Assembly: GCA_003117195.1 (NCBI GenBank)
Contig: BDSI01000020.1
Span: 588,146 to 652,145, forward strand
DNA length: 64,000 bases
Direction of reading: 5' to 3'
From: Eudorina sp. 2006-703-Eu-15
Lineage: Eukaryota; Chlorophyta; Chlorophyceae; Chlamydomonadales; Volvocaceae
A model generated the notes under the pieces. It was given only the letters and a program-made list of their open reading frames with translations, was not told where the DNA came from and made no database searches. Every line of letters starts with the position of its first letter. The stretch's first letter is position 1. The position numbers were made by a program, and so were the translations under genes. Below, piece by piece: positions 1 to 12,000 of the stretch.

Positions 1-45
1 CGTCACCAGCACTTCACGTCGCACGGCTCCGACTTCATTAATGCG

Positions 46-112
46 CATGTCTGGGCCCGTTGGATCGCCCGGTCGAGACTCAGGGTGCACCTTGTAACGG
101 TTACATGCGCAC
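46..112 (+). repeat. Dispersed repeat family B, copy 1
   Basis: About 65 bp containing TGGGCCCGTTGG, then GCCCGG, then CACCTTGTAACGGTTAC. The same blocks occur in the same order at about 1,466-1,533 and the end block recurs inverted near 21,250. The terminal GTAACGGTTAC is an imperfect palindrome. It could be the end of a degraded transposable element. Confidence 0.6.
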
Positions 113-1465
113 ATCTGCAAACACGCACGGCTCATCTCTGATCGCCCTCTCCTGCGGTCAAGGAATTCTGTGACGCGACAGGCCTCTTGTCGAACCCCCC
201 CCCCCCTGCACACCCACCTTCACCAACCCCCATGAGTTCTGGTCCATTGGCCGCCCGCCCCCGCCCCCAGGCGAGGTACAATTCCGGGTGACCTCTTCCA
301 CTCTGTCGTACATCGGCCTTGTCTGGGCCCAGGCGGGGCTGACGGTGCCGGTGGGGGAGCGGGGTTGCGCCGACCCAGCGAAGAGCGCATGCAAGGACGC
401 GGGCGCTGGCGCTAGTCCCGGCAGCAGTGGCGCGTCGAGCTCAAGCCGGGCACTGGCCGCGCCCCGCAACAGGGGGCCTGCAGAAGCGAAGCACGACAGG
501 CGATGAGCTGCCGCATGCGCAGCCTTGTGTACCTGTTAGGCTTTGGGACGCACCCGGGGCACAAATGTTCCCCCAACGATGCCTAAAATGGTGCGGCCGC
601 ATATGAAGGAGCATGGCGCAAGATGGAATGCCCCCTTTATGACCACAGTTATGACCGTTGATATCTGGGTATAGCGCGTATCTGTGGCATCTGGCATGTG
701 CTGCCTTCATTGCCCGCTCCGTCATTGCTGCTGCCGGTAATTCCGGACCCGCAGTCATCTGTGCCTCCCCAACCTACCCAGCCCAAGATGGCCGATAGGT
801 TGCCGACGCCTGCGCCACGGCTAGTTTCGGCTCAGTGATCCGTCGCGGCCTCGATGGGGGCCGCAGCTGTCCTTGCCGTTGCCGTCGCGGCCGCTGTCGT
901 ACCACATCATATGGGACGAGGGACATGCCTGCAGGGTCCAACGGGGTTGAGTCCATGCGGCGAACCCGATGAAGTGAGATGGGTCTTCGCTGGCATGTGG
1001 AAAGGGTCGGTTCAAAAGGTCGTGGTTGGTCCCCAGACGTTACAAGCTGTAGATTGTAAGGGTGTTTGCTGGAGGCCCTGACAAGTTTGAGGATTTCCCT
1101 GGGTCGGGTTCGTGTCCGTCCATGCTGCTGAGCCCGCTGCTGGAGCTGGGTGCGAAGATGCAGGCTGGACTTCGCGGCAACAAGAGCCGCAGCGCATGGC
1201 AGCGATGCGGGTCGGGGGATGTCATGCGCATGGCAGTACACGGTTGCACATACGGCAAAGGCCGTGTACCTGCGTGTATATACGGTATGGGTACTTTAGG
1301 TGCAATCTCGTATTATGTCGCGCTGGAGGGGCTCGAGCAAGAGCCGAAAACGTCGAGTAGAGTTCATGCATGTAATGTTGAAAAGGGCGACATGCCATTG
1401 TGAGCACGCAGCAGATCCCGAGACGCGCCGTTCGGCGTATGTCATACTAGCTTCGGATAGCAAAG

Positions 1466-1533
1466 CAGGAGCTATCTGGGCCCGTTGGAACGCCCGGTGG
1501 GGGCTAAGGGTCCACCTTGTAACGGTTACGGTT
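1466..1533 (+). repeat. Dispersed repeat family B, copy 2
   Basis: Matches copy 1 with few differences across TGGGCCCGTTGG, CGCCCGGT and CCACCTTGTAACGGTTAC. The surrounding sequence differs from copy 1, so this is a dispersed repeat and not a large duplication. Confidence 0.6.
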
Positions 1534-2282
1534 TAAGTAGGAATAACGCACACGAACGGCCGATCACACACAGCCCCGCGTGGTCGAACCTTAGACAGCA
1601 TGAGAGGACACGCAGGCATATTGAATTCTACATTAAAAGGAGTCGGCCTCTCTTGGCGAGAGTGTTCAGCCAGCCTGCGCACTGCGTGCCCTGGCAACTG
1701 CCGGGGGAGTTCAATCCAACCAAGCGACGCACAATCTTCCATCGGTTCGTAAACGCACGGGCATTCTTCAACACCATGCTCCTGATGACCTCCTATCTTA
1801 CTACGAATGTCCCCTGAAACACGTTCGAAACGAAGCACGCAGCACGACATTCCACGCTGGGACACAGCCGGGCTCCCGTGCAGGGTCCATGATCACGACT
1901 GATGAGTCCTCGTTAATATGGACTAGGCAGATGGCTGAATTCAATGCAACTCCGTTCACTCGAGCATTACTAATAGGCACAACCAAGGGAAACGAGGATA
2001 TTCGTACAGTACTGATAACATAACCACTGGGTATTGTAACCTCGCGTACCCTTTACTCAGCGAATCACCAATGCTGGCCACTCGAAGCAGCTTAGCACAG
2101 CTGCGCAGCGAGTTGGATCTCATTGACACATTCAAATTTGGCACATTCAAGTCAGCCGGCGTGAGTTGTAAGAAGCCACGCAAAACAAACAATGCAGCAC
2201 CAACCAGCGGGAGCAAGGCATCCCTGATGACGCCTCATGGAACTGTCACGCTTCCCACGTACACGCGGGATTCGCGTAGCTT

Positions 2283-4576
2283 TTACTCCGCGCGGCGGGC
2301 CCGCTTGCCGCCCGAAGGCTCTGGGCCGTTGCTCGCGCGGCGCTTGCCGGAGGGCCCAGACGGTCCGACGTCCTTATGCCCGCAGTTGTCCCGGTGCGGC
2401 ATCAAGCACTCGGCCGCGGCGACCCGCGAGCACATCCTCGCCCAATCGTCCTGATGGAGCTGTTGTCATGGGACAAACACGAACGGGGCGCGCTTCAATG
2501 CGGGCATATCGCCTGCGATCCAGGCAAGCTAAGGCTTGACCTCGATGCTATGTTGTGGAAGCTTTCCACATGCAGTTGTCAACCGCAACAAGGGAGAGCT
2601 CGCATACCTACCCCTACGAGAACAATACGCATTATTAAGCCTCCTAACCTCGACGCAGACCCCACGCAACGCCCTTAACGGGTCACCAACTATTGCAAGA
2701 TTACGTACTTACCGTGATCACGAACTGCAGAGGCGGCTTGGAGTTGTGCTTGGAAGCGGCCTCTCCGCGCTTGCCGTCTAAGGCCCACACCACGAGCCCG
2801 ACGCCCGGCACCTTCTTCATCCCCACCCGGCTGTCCCGCAACAGGAACGACAGCGTGAACAGGTTCTCAATCGTCTGCCCGTAGGAAGCGCGGTTGCAGA
2901 CCAGCTTCGCCACGGTGGCCTACAAGCACAAGCAGAGCAATCCACGTAGGCATGGCGACAATGGGCTACGACACGATACCTCGCTACAGACCTGCGTCGC
3001 TACTCGATGCGCACATGGGCGTCACAAGGTCGTTGCACCAAGGTCAGTGGGCTGGAAGGTCAGCCGAGGATGCATGACTGACCAGGTCTAGCCGCAACCG
3101 CGCTGCTAAGGGCCACATCTCACCGTCTGGCCGGGCTGACCCTTGATGATTTGCCACATAGTCTCCATGTTGCGGTCGGTCTCCTTCACGTCTTCAATCG
3201 GGATGGTATCACGCATTTCCGGCTTGGTCACCGCCCCCAGTTCCTAGGATCAACAAAAACGAGTCGACGAGTTGGCTTCTGCGATCCAAGCCCTGAAAGC
3301 TAAATTGTTGCACGCGAGGGTCTCATACCAATGAATGAATGAATGAATGAATGAATGAATGAACGTTACAGCGGACCCAAAGGGATCAACGGTGTATACC
3401 ATCAACGGTGTATATCATACATATATCATATGTATATCAACGGTGTACATCATATGTAGTGACTAGCTAGCTGCCAGGCGCCGATGCCGCACCTGTTTCT
3501 TCTGTCGCTGCTGCGCGGGAGCCTTTCGTTCCTTCGGCTTGGCGTCTAGAGCGCCAAGGATGCAGTGCATGCCTGGGTTGAGGGCGCGGCCAGATCACAG
3601 GGCTTTGCATCAACAGGTGCATGCGAGGACAGGTACGGCTGGTTCAGTCGTGATCTGGACGCACTCTTCCCACTTGCCGCATCGCCAATCCCAAAACATC
3701 GACTCGCGAAGATGCACTACAATTGACCCACATCATCGCCATAGAAGATGGCCAGCGGCGTTCCGCCTTCGCCACCTACGTTAGCCCTCCTCACCCCGTG
3801 CCGGCCGCCGCAAGTGCTCCGTGGCCGCTGTCAGCTCATGCCAGCAGAAAGCCATGGGATCCTCTTCACCGTCGAGCTGGGGGTCACGCGTATGCACAAA
3901 CCGTGCTCGGAGAGCCCGGACGAGCTCCATAGGTCCCCGCCCCTGCAGATACACACCACCGTGCGCTCATGTCATGCTCAGCCATCGCGACGTGGGAGCT
4001 CCTGTGGCTCAGGGCTAACCTGTTGCTGCTGGACCAGTTTGTTGGAGGCCTCAACTCCATAGCCAGCCAACGTGCGGAAAATCTCAGCCTGTGTCGACAC
4101 ATCCTTCGGCTTTCGGAAGGCATCTCCTGCAATCAGTCGAAGACTACAATCAGTCAAAGACAAGATGCTCAACTCTCCCTTGCTTGACGGATGAGATGGC
4201 TCCGCTCACCAAGAGCGTCTGCACGCTGGCAGGTTTTGTCGAAGTGCACCAAAGACTCTTGCAGGCGGTTTGAGTTCGCATCGCATAGCACCTCCTTATT
4301 CCCTGCACAACGTTGGGTGATAACAGAGTTGCGAATTCGCGCCAGGTTCAGCGTTAGGGGACGATAGCCTGTCATGCTGGAACTTACTGTGAATGTTTTG
4401 TTTGTGCTCCCTGAGCTCCTGCCGCAACTGGCGATGTTGCTGATGTTGTTCCTATTTTGGAATGCGTTAACGGCATGTCACTTCCATAGCCGCACCAAGT
4501 TCAGCACAGACAAACAGCAACCTTGAAAACATCGGCTTACCCTGTTGGCGCCTACAATCCCTGTCACTTGAGCCAT
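2283..4576 (-). CDS. NSE4: NSE4, kleisin subunit of the SMC5/6 complex
   Basis: Nine exons join with matching phase: 4576-4541, 4451-4388, 4302-4210, 4126-4020, 3942-3795, 3545-3493, 3243-3124, 2919-2713 and 2459-2283, giving about 334 residues and a TAA stop. Family signatures are visible. The N-terminal helix contains RQLRQELREHKQNI (SMC-binding part of NSE4). The middle carries RKPKDVSTQAEIF. The C-terminal winged helix contains NRASYGQTIENLFTLSFLLRD, close to the plant NSE4 block around FAQTVENLF, and then DDWARM. NSE4 bridges the SMC5 and SMC6 heads in the nuclear DNA repair and chromosome segregation complex. The start is the first ATG after in-frame stops and gives a size near plant NSE4. 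The basic tail (KRARRAE) may be a nuclear targeting signal. The upstream gene on the same strand ends only about 380 bp before this ATG. Exon joins are inferred without transcripts. Confidence 0.9.
3330..3362 (+). repeat. (AATG)n microsatellite
   Basis: About eight AATG units inside the NSE4 intron between 3,244 and 3,492. Nothing suggests a function. Confidence 0.95.
3363..3440 (+). repeat. Partial copy of dispersed repeat family A plus ATCAACGGTGTA minisatellite
   Basis: The block begins GTTACAGCGGACCC, as at 61,639. It is followed by three imperfect repeats of ATCAACGGTGTAYAYCAT mixed with ATATCATATG palindromic sequence. It lies in an NSE4 intron directly after the AATG tract. Confidence 0.55.
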
Positions 4577-4953
4577 AGCTATCGATGTTCTGTATTGCTT
4601 TTATCAACTGCAGCTTTTCCGTTGAACGTAAGGGCTTCGTCACAGCCTTCAATGTCCTTCCGCGAAAGGAATTGCCGTGGCGCAGCAACCTCCAAGTAAT
4701 TATGATAAACGTCAAGAAAATCCCAGGCTCTTAACGCTGCATGAGGCGCCAATACAAAAGTACGGTAACATTTCAAAGTGCCGTGACGCAAATCACGCGG
4801 CGCATGCCAACGTTGCATGGCACGGCCTGCATGAAATCGAGTATCCAATCGTCGCTGTAGTCGTCAAAGTTGTAATTATGAATCCCCATCATCACCGGCA
4901 CAATGTGGCTATTAATTATGGTGTGGGCAGTAAGCAATCCGTTCTCCGTGAAG

Positions 4954-7900
4954 TCAAGACGACGCACGCACATCCCCTTGGGCACGCCCCGCTGTGCCCG
5001 CCACGCGCTGCAGCATGTGCTCAAGCGCAACCGCCTCCACCCGCAACTTCGGCTCGAGGCGCGCTGCCCACATGAACTCGCCCTGCACCAGCAGCTCCGA
5101 CACACGATGCACCGCGTCCTGCAGTCCCGCCACCGCCGTGGACGCGTCGTTACAGTCCGTCGCCATTGGTCGGGCGCCCAGCCGTGGCACCATCGCAGCC
5201 ACAGCGCGCAGGCCCCGCCTTGCGGCCACCAGACCATCCAGCGATCGCACCAGGGCGCAAGCCAGGCCCGGTGCATGCGCCTGACCGTGCAGTGTGGCAA
5301 TAATCCCAATCCCCCGGGCCATCTCCTCCAAGGCCGCGCTCGCATCCGCCAGGTGCTGGTCAGCTGCGTGTGTGTAGAGCGTCAGACTGCAGCGCACCGA
5401 GCAGAGCTGCGCCGCTGCGTGACCGCTGCCATCATCCTGAACCTGCCTGCACCGGGGCGGCAATGATCAGGCGTCAGCTGCACCAGCCGCACGCGAGGGC
5501 CATGCAGGGTTGCAACATTCCGCAGTGTGGCTGTCGGTGGCAAAGCAGCAATACGCGTTGTGCTTGTCGGTGGACAGGTGGCAGTTCAGACTGGGTTTTT
5601 CGGTGCAACGTAGCAGTTCGCAGCGCAAGGGCAGCAGAGAGGCCTCCGTTATGACCCGCGGTATTCACTTCACTAGTCGGATGTGGGTTGCGATGTAGCA
5701 TGACAATGGGCGGCAGGTGAACGACGCCCTGCTGAGGTGCACGGTTGCAAGCAGGCAGATGTTACCCCGGAGGCGGGTGCCCGACAACGAAGGGGCAGGG
5801 CTGCGCTGCAAAGTGCACGCCCGGATGCTGCCCTGCATCATAATACTGAAGTACAGACAGCCCTGCAAGTCTGTACTCTGCCACCGCCAGGTACTCAGAT
5901 TGAACGTTTGCGGGGTGCGTACGTTGCGGCCGCACGTACAAATAACTCCGGCCGCTCCAGAGAATGCAGTCAAGGGAATGACCTGGATAGCAAGCGCGCC
6001 GTGGCTTAGCAACCCATCAGAAGAGAAATGAAGAGAACGTAGAATTAATACATGGTTTGATTGGGCCCTGTCTAGAGGCGCACTTGCCCACTCACCCGCC
6101 CACTTGCACACTCACCAGCACATGTCCGGGTCGAGGAACACCCTGCCGTCATCACACATGGCCATCAGCCGCGCCGTCGCGCGCTCCAGGGTGGTGCCGA
6201 AACGTCCGCCGGGAGACCCCGCCGGTTGTAGGTGGCGGCGGACCTGCCAGCGGTGCGCAGAAGCCCGATCGGCCAGCACGCCGCACACGGACAGGTGTTC
6301 AGGAGCATTATGCTAGCAGGGCCTCGAGCGATTTGCAAGCAGGGCATCCGGAAGTCAGCAAGTGATCGGAAAGTTCCAGCCCGGACTAGGGCGCTGAATA
6401 ACGTCGGGCCGAGCGCCCATGGGGACTGCGGGCCATCTCTATGCTGTCCTCTTGTGGAGAAATTTGCGTTTGCGGATACCACAATCAACATAATGTGACA
6501 TTTGCCCAATTTGGGCATCACGGGGGCCCGGAGTCTTCATGCAAGTGGTGAGCTAGTTCCACCGTGCTCTCCTAGGGAAGCCGCGCGTTATCATGTGTGC
6601 AGACAACGGCTACACTAGTCGCCCCCGGAGTCCATGGCAACCTGACGTATTCCTGTGTGTTCATGCCAATGCGCAGAAGCTGATTGGAGGCTGCGACCGC
6701 GAAGGCATCTCTACCAGGTGTAATGCCGCAAATGTGTAGCGTCACGCGTCAGGTACTCCCACCGCACGTTTGCAGCACCAGCTGCACAGCAACACACCTG
6801 CAAATAGCTGCTAGCCAGCCTCAGGGCGTGCGGCAGCCGCTGTGCCGCATGTAGGGCCGCCTGGTGTCGCTGCAGCAGCGCCTCCTCGAGACAGCGGGCG
6901 TACACCCGGTACCCGGGCTCTCGGAGCTGTGTCGCCGCCTCGGCAGCTCGCAGCAGCCGTAGCTGCCACCCGCACCCGCTGCCGGTGCCCCACGGCCACT
7001 GTCGCACAGATTGTGGCTGCAGTTGCGGCTGCGGCTGTGGCTGCGGCTTTCGCTGCTGAACCTCCGTTGGCAGCGGGGCTGGCTGTGAAGTCCATGAATC
7101 GTCGGGCATGGTCGCTAACGCGCGGGGTCGCAGCATTGATGGCATCGGCGCCGGCGACAGCACAATTCGCTCCTGGTGACGCCCGCCTGACTGCTGTCCG
7201 GTCTCGTTTCCTGCGCTTCTGGTTGTACCAGCTGTGAGCGTTTGATCCGGAGTGCTGTCCTGGCTTCCTGGCTGGCATTCCCCTGGGATGCCCGTGGAAC
7301 GGACTTCCGGGTCGGCGTTCAAGGGCGCAGAGTACGGCGCGCTGTTGCGGGACCCGGTGCTGCTCGCTTTGACGTCTTGTGAGCTGACGGCATTCACACT
7401 GCGGTGGTCTGATTCGTTGGAACCGCGTTGTGGTCGGTTCTCGCAGGGAGACATGCGCCCCTGATGACGGGGCTGCGGCGAAGGCGGCTGATGCAGCTGC
7501 CTGCCCGGCCATGAGGTTAGCACCAGGTCGCGAAATGCCGCGTTGAGCCAGAGCTGCAACGCCGGTGTGTGACCGCTTACCCCATGACTGCCATGTCCGC
7601 ATTGCTCCGCTGGCGCGGGCCCGTCCAGCCAGGACCTCCAGCTGCTGTGAACGGCTCGGCACCGTGCCAGGTCCGCGCCCGACAGGCGGTCAAAGATGCC
7701 CGCCATCATCGCTGAGCCGGTGTTACTGTCACTGCCGGCGCTGTTGTTGCTGCAGCAGCAGCAGCAGCTGCCGATCTCTGGGTCCCTAACCTTCCCGGCT
7801 TCGGGTGCCACGGCCGGGGCCGTAGCTGTGGGGCCGCTCCCACACGCCGTAAAAAATGAAGCCGCAAGGCCGGTCCTGAAGCCGGTCCTTTGGCCATCGT

Positions 7901-8408
7901 CCGTGTGAAACCAAGGGCAGCAGCTGCCATAGGCATGCAGTCCCATCGGCAATAGGTTGGTGGAGTTAACGGGCCAGCGGACCAATTTGCCGAACAGAAC
8001 ATCTCTCGGCAGACAGTCCAGGCCGGCAGGGAGGGCATTCCACAAGAGGGTGTGCGTCTCGTGCACTGCAGCGGTCGAGGGATTACGCAGTGATGTCATG
8101 AGTGTGCGATGCTCCCAGGTTGCGCAAAGCCGCGACCCGTGGGTCGCGCAACTGACGCTAAGGAATTCAGTCAAAGCTTGCGCGTCGATATCGTGTTTAT
8201 ATTCAGCAAGCCTGGTACCCTTGTATTTAACAGCTAAGACGACGGCAAGCCACGAAATTTTTTTCAGGAGCTTCGCAGAAGAGCGATTCTGTAATAATCT
8301 CGACAGGTTGAGCTTCGCAGAAAACGTACGCTGTAGTACTCCCGGCAGTGGTGAGGCTTCGAATGAACACGAAGATAAGTACGACAGTGACGCACGTGGA
8401 GCAGTCAT
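4954..8408 (-). CDS. F-box-like protein, function unknown
   Basis: A long open exon (8408-6798) is followed by three phase-matched exons (6312-6116, 5945-5766, 5446-4954), with a TGA stop at 4954. An F-box-like helix pair lies near residues 235-263 of the long frame (GIFDRLSGADLARCRAVHSSW). F-box proteins recruit substrates to SCF ubiquitin ligases through SKP1, so that role is possible. A Gln/Pro-rich linker and Ala-rich helical segments follow; I recognise no substrate-binding repeats. The start is uncertain: the frame is open from 8408, but the ATG at 7709, immediately before the F-box, is a plausible alternative. Past the stop, the next frame reads open to 4773 (region containing RRLDFTENG and DDYSDDWILDF), so either the 3' end is frameshifted near 5,000 or that stretch is untranslated. 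The F-box call is moderate, the exon chain somewhat better. Confidence 0.5.
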
Positions 8409-9048
8409 TCAGGAGGTTTGCATTTGACCCATGGGGTACACGCGCTCTGAACTCATTTTACATAGCTTGGTTCACCGTGTAAATGAACTGTCCTGGTTCC
8501 ATCGATGCCTGTGTACGTAACCCAAAGTATCAGGAGACAGTTTTGCAAGGTGACCTGTGGATAGAAACGGTCTCCCTTTATTGTCTCCCCTGCCAGGGAT
8601 GACGGCCGAACTTGCATACTCAATACCATCGCGGATACTAGGCAATCTTGCTTACAAGACGCATGATGGCACGAGCCAGCAACCCAGAAAGCCAAAGCAA
8701 CCCTAGAGAGATAGTTCAACGATGGCAGGCAACGCAGCAGTGTACGGGATGCGTCGGGGCCAACCTGACGTCGCAGCACTCTTGACAACCTGTACATATC
8801 TTTATAACAGGTCAATAAGCAACGCTAATACAAAACACGCGCAACTACCAATTTGTGTACGAGCAGTCAACCAAGTCCCGTCACCCGTCTGATCACTATC
8901 CATCGCAAGGTCAACAATGATCGCAACACGATTGCATGATGCGCAGCAAAACGTTATAATAGCTCCTCACATCTCCGCAAGGCTATTCACCCCTCCCAAA
9001 AGCTGCCATGCTGCGTAAACGTCCTCGAACGAACATGCCGGGTAACAC
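8409..9048. other. Intergenic, 3' flank of NAP1 and 5' flank of the F-box-like gene
   Basis: No coding frame stands out. TGTAA, the usual green-algal polyadenylation signal, occurs on the minus strand at about 8,653-8,649 and 8,462-8,458, downstream of the NAP1 stop. Either could end that transcript. The promoter of the F-box-like gene must also lie here if its start is at 8408. Confidence 0.4.
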
Positions 9049-12000
9049 TCAACCCAGATGGCCCATGACCAGCGGCAGCAGCCGCGAGGGCGGTCGCCAC
9101 GCGTCCACTTCACCGCTCCAGCGCCCATCCGCCAGCGACGGCTCGCACACCTCGATGTGCACCAGCGAGCCAGGGGCCTTGTGCATAGGCTGCGAGGGGC
9201 CGCTGAGGCTCAGACTCACCCCGGTGCCGCTGCTCGCCCACCAGCTCTGACTCAGCTCTAGGGAACCATTCAGAGCTGGGACGGTGCCCGAGGCGGCCAC
9301 CTCGCTCGGCGGCGCACCCTCCACCTCGTTGGAAGCGGGAGCATCCACCGCAATGGCTTCCTCAGGAGTGTAAGCTGCCACGTAGGTGTACCTCCGGAGC
9401 AGCGGGATTTGCTCCAAGCTGGCAAGCATGTGTTGCTTGGCGGCGGTAGCTGCGGGAGAGCACTCAGCACCCGTCCCAACAGCGGCCGCCTGCGAGACAG
9501 CAAGCGCTGTGCGCTGGTAGGCGCAGAGCATGGCAGCAACTGGGTTGTCGCAGCCCATCAGGAACTGGCTCGCAGCAGGGTGCAGCACCTGCACGTTGGG
9601 AGACCAGGGAGTGTGAGAGTGGAAACTGCAAGGTAGCAACATTTACGCGGGGATGCAAATGCGATGTGCCCCAGGCGTTACAGTGCATGGTTGATAAGTC
9701 GGCTTGCGCAACGCGACCTGCCCCCCTGTAGGTATCCCAGCAATGCCATGGCAAAGCCGTCGACGGTCGCGCGCACCTGCGACATGGCTGACTGCAGGCT
9801 CAAGCTCAGCGCCACAGTCACGGTATTGATGGCGGCGAGCGGGGCGAAGGTCGTGTTGGAGATTGCTTGTTGGCCCGCAGTCGTCGCCAGCGTCGAGGAA
9901 GCGCGCGGGGTGCTGGAGCCCTTTCCGCTGCGAGACACGTGCGCACCCGATGGTGCAAGGCCAGCATTCCACTGCGGTGCCACCATGAGCGCCGCCATGA
10001 GTGCGGGCAGGCGGTGCCACCGTTGGGCCGCCGCAAGCCCAGGCAGGAGCGCTGTGGGCGGACGGGCGGCGGGAGGTGTCAGGTGTCGATGTATGCGAAA
10101 ATGTTTAGGTGAGGGGCTGGTGGTCACGTTGAGGGCAGGACACCGTTTTTCTATTTCTAAAATTGTAATGTGCAACTTACATGCCAGATGCGCCGTAATC
10201 AGGATGTCATCCTTCTCGGGCAGCAGACAGGCACCAAAGCTGCAGTCCGTCTCGCCCATGGCAGAGCTACCCGAAGACAGCCGCAGCAGTGCCGCCCACT
10301 CCCGCCGCTCGACGGCCGCGGCCCCGCCGTCGACTGCAGCGGATGGTTTGGCACCACCTGAGCTGACGCTGACCGGTGTGGCCATCTCCCGCAACGCCAG
10401 GGTGACGAAGTCAGCCACACGGTCAGCTGCCGCCGCTGCCGCGCGACCCAGCTGCACGCGAAGCGCCAAGCAGCGTCCCAGCCTCTGCACGGTGTCGGTG
10501 AGCCCCTTCAGGCACTGCGGGCCCCGACTGGCGGTGGCGCTCGTTGCGGGAGATGCAAGGGTCGGCAGCGCACGGCCGACTGCGGCAAAGCGCTTGTCAA
10601 GGGGCATACGAGATGCATCCAGCAGCTCTTGCAGCGGAACTTGGTTCGCATCCAGGAACGCCTGCGGTGGAGCACCAATGAGAAATAACACGTTATAACA
10701 ATTGAATAGAGTTTAATAGCACGAGCAGCCTCTGCGGTTGCACACCAGGTCACTGTTCCCATTCACTGGCCACACCTGCATCTCCTCCAGGCACGCGTGG
10801 ATCAGCTGGTCGCACCCACGTGTCAAGTCCGACGCGGCGCATGGACCGAAGAACTGCGGGCAAAAACGCGGGGATGAACGTCATTTCGATAAGGACCTGA
10901 AAATGGAAAGCCGCAGGCGCAACCGGTGCTTCAGCCTTTGCATTTATGGGTGAACGCTCACCTCAAAGATTAGGGCCAGTTCACGCACGCAAGTCGCGGC
11001 TGCAAGCCCGGCCGATCCCTTGGCGACGCTGCCGTGCGGTGCTGATTCTCCGGACACGAACGCGCCAATCTCCGCGTCGTACCACACAACCGGGTGGCGC
11101 TCATCTTGTTGGAAGATGACGGTCCGCCAGAGCCAATCATGCAGAGCACGTACGATAGACACCGTGGCCGCCGTACCAGAGGATGCGGCTGACGCGACAG
11201 GCGCCCCACCAGAGGAGCCGGCGTTTGAAAAGGCCTTGGTCATGGGCCCGACGATTCGCTCGGGCTCACCTACATCGTGGTATGAGTCACATCACACGTG
11301 TCCAGCGATGCAGAGGCGAGACTAAGTAATTAGGTGTCACACACAAGCGATGGTTCTGTACTGTTGCGCCCAGGTCCTCTGGTCGAAAAACAAAGTCACG
11401 TCCTACCTGCCGACGTCCGCGCAGAGTTAGTCGCTTGCTGGCTTGCGTTGAGGGAACGCGTCATGGGACCCATCGCGCCATTGCTTGGAGGGGCGCCGGC
11501 GCTGCCAGTGCTGCCCGCGCGCTGTGGCAGGTTGTGACCCGCCTACACAAGGCATGAGAGCAAGTGAGTTCAGTCAGACCCACACGCTGAGAACCTTTTC
11601 CTTTTTGCACAACTTACTGCATCGCCGTGAGGTGTCGTCGGGGCTGCAGCCTCTGCGGATGTGGACGGTGGTGCCGGGGTGTTGGGCTGCCGCATCGGCC
11701 CCGAGACGGCCTCGAGCCCAATCGTCTGCGGGGCAGACCAACAAAAGCTCGTACATTTATATTCGGGCAGCCACTAATGAACACTGTGCCTGAGCGTATA
11801 TGTACCGAGGAAGCGATCAGAGGATGGGCTGTACGGACGGCAATAAGACCCATAAATGTACCTGCAGCGTGGGGGCCGCTGTCTGCTGCAGCAGCAGACG
11901 GGCCAGCTCCGGCAGCAGCTCCGTAGCCAGATGGGGCTGCAGCAGGGAAATGACCTCCACGAACAGGCGCAGCGGCCCAAGCTGGACTGAGGGCACAGGG

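Larger units (their letters stand above)
1..2282. other. Region without a recognisable gene
   Basis: Open frames here are short and on both strands, and none shows a protein motif I recognise or a convincing exon-intron pattern. It lies downstream of the NSE4 stop codon and may include that gene's 3' untranslated region. I saw no TGTAA-type polyadenylation signal in the right orientation close to the stop. Two copies of a short dispersed repeat, at about 46-112 and 1,466-1,533, are the only structure noticed. Confidence 0.5.

Noticed and set aside
4579..4848. 89-codon minus-strand frame just before the NSE4 ATG
   Set aside because: Codon use is poor and it does not join the upstream exons in phase; it is more likely 5' leader or promoter sequence.
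9664..10698. 344-codon plus-strand frame
   Set aside because: Antisense to NAP1 exons that match the HEM family in the expected order.
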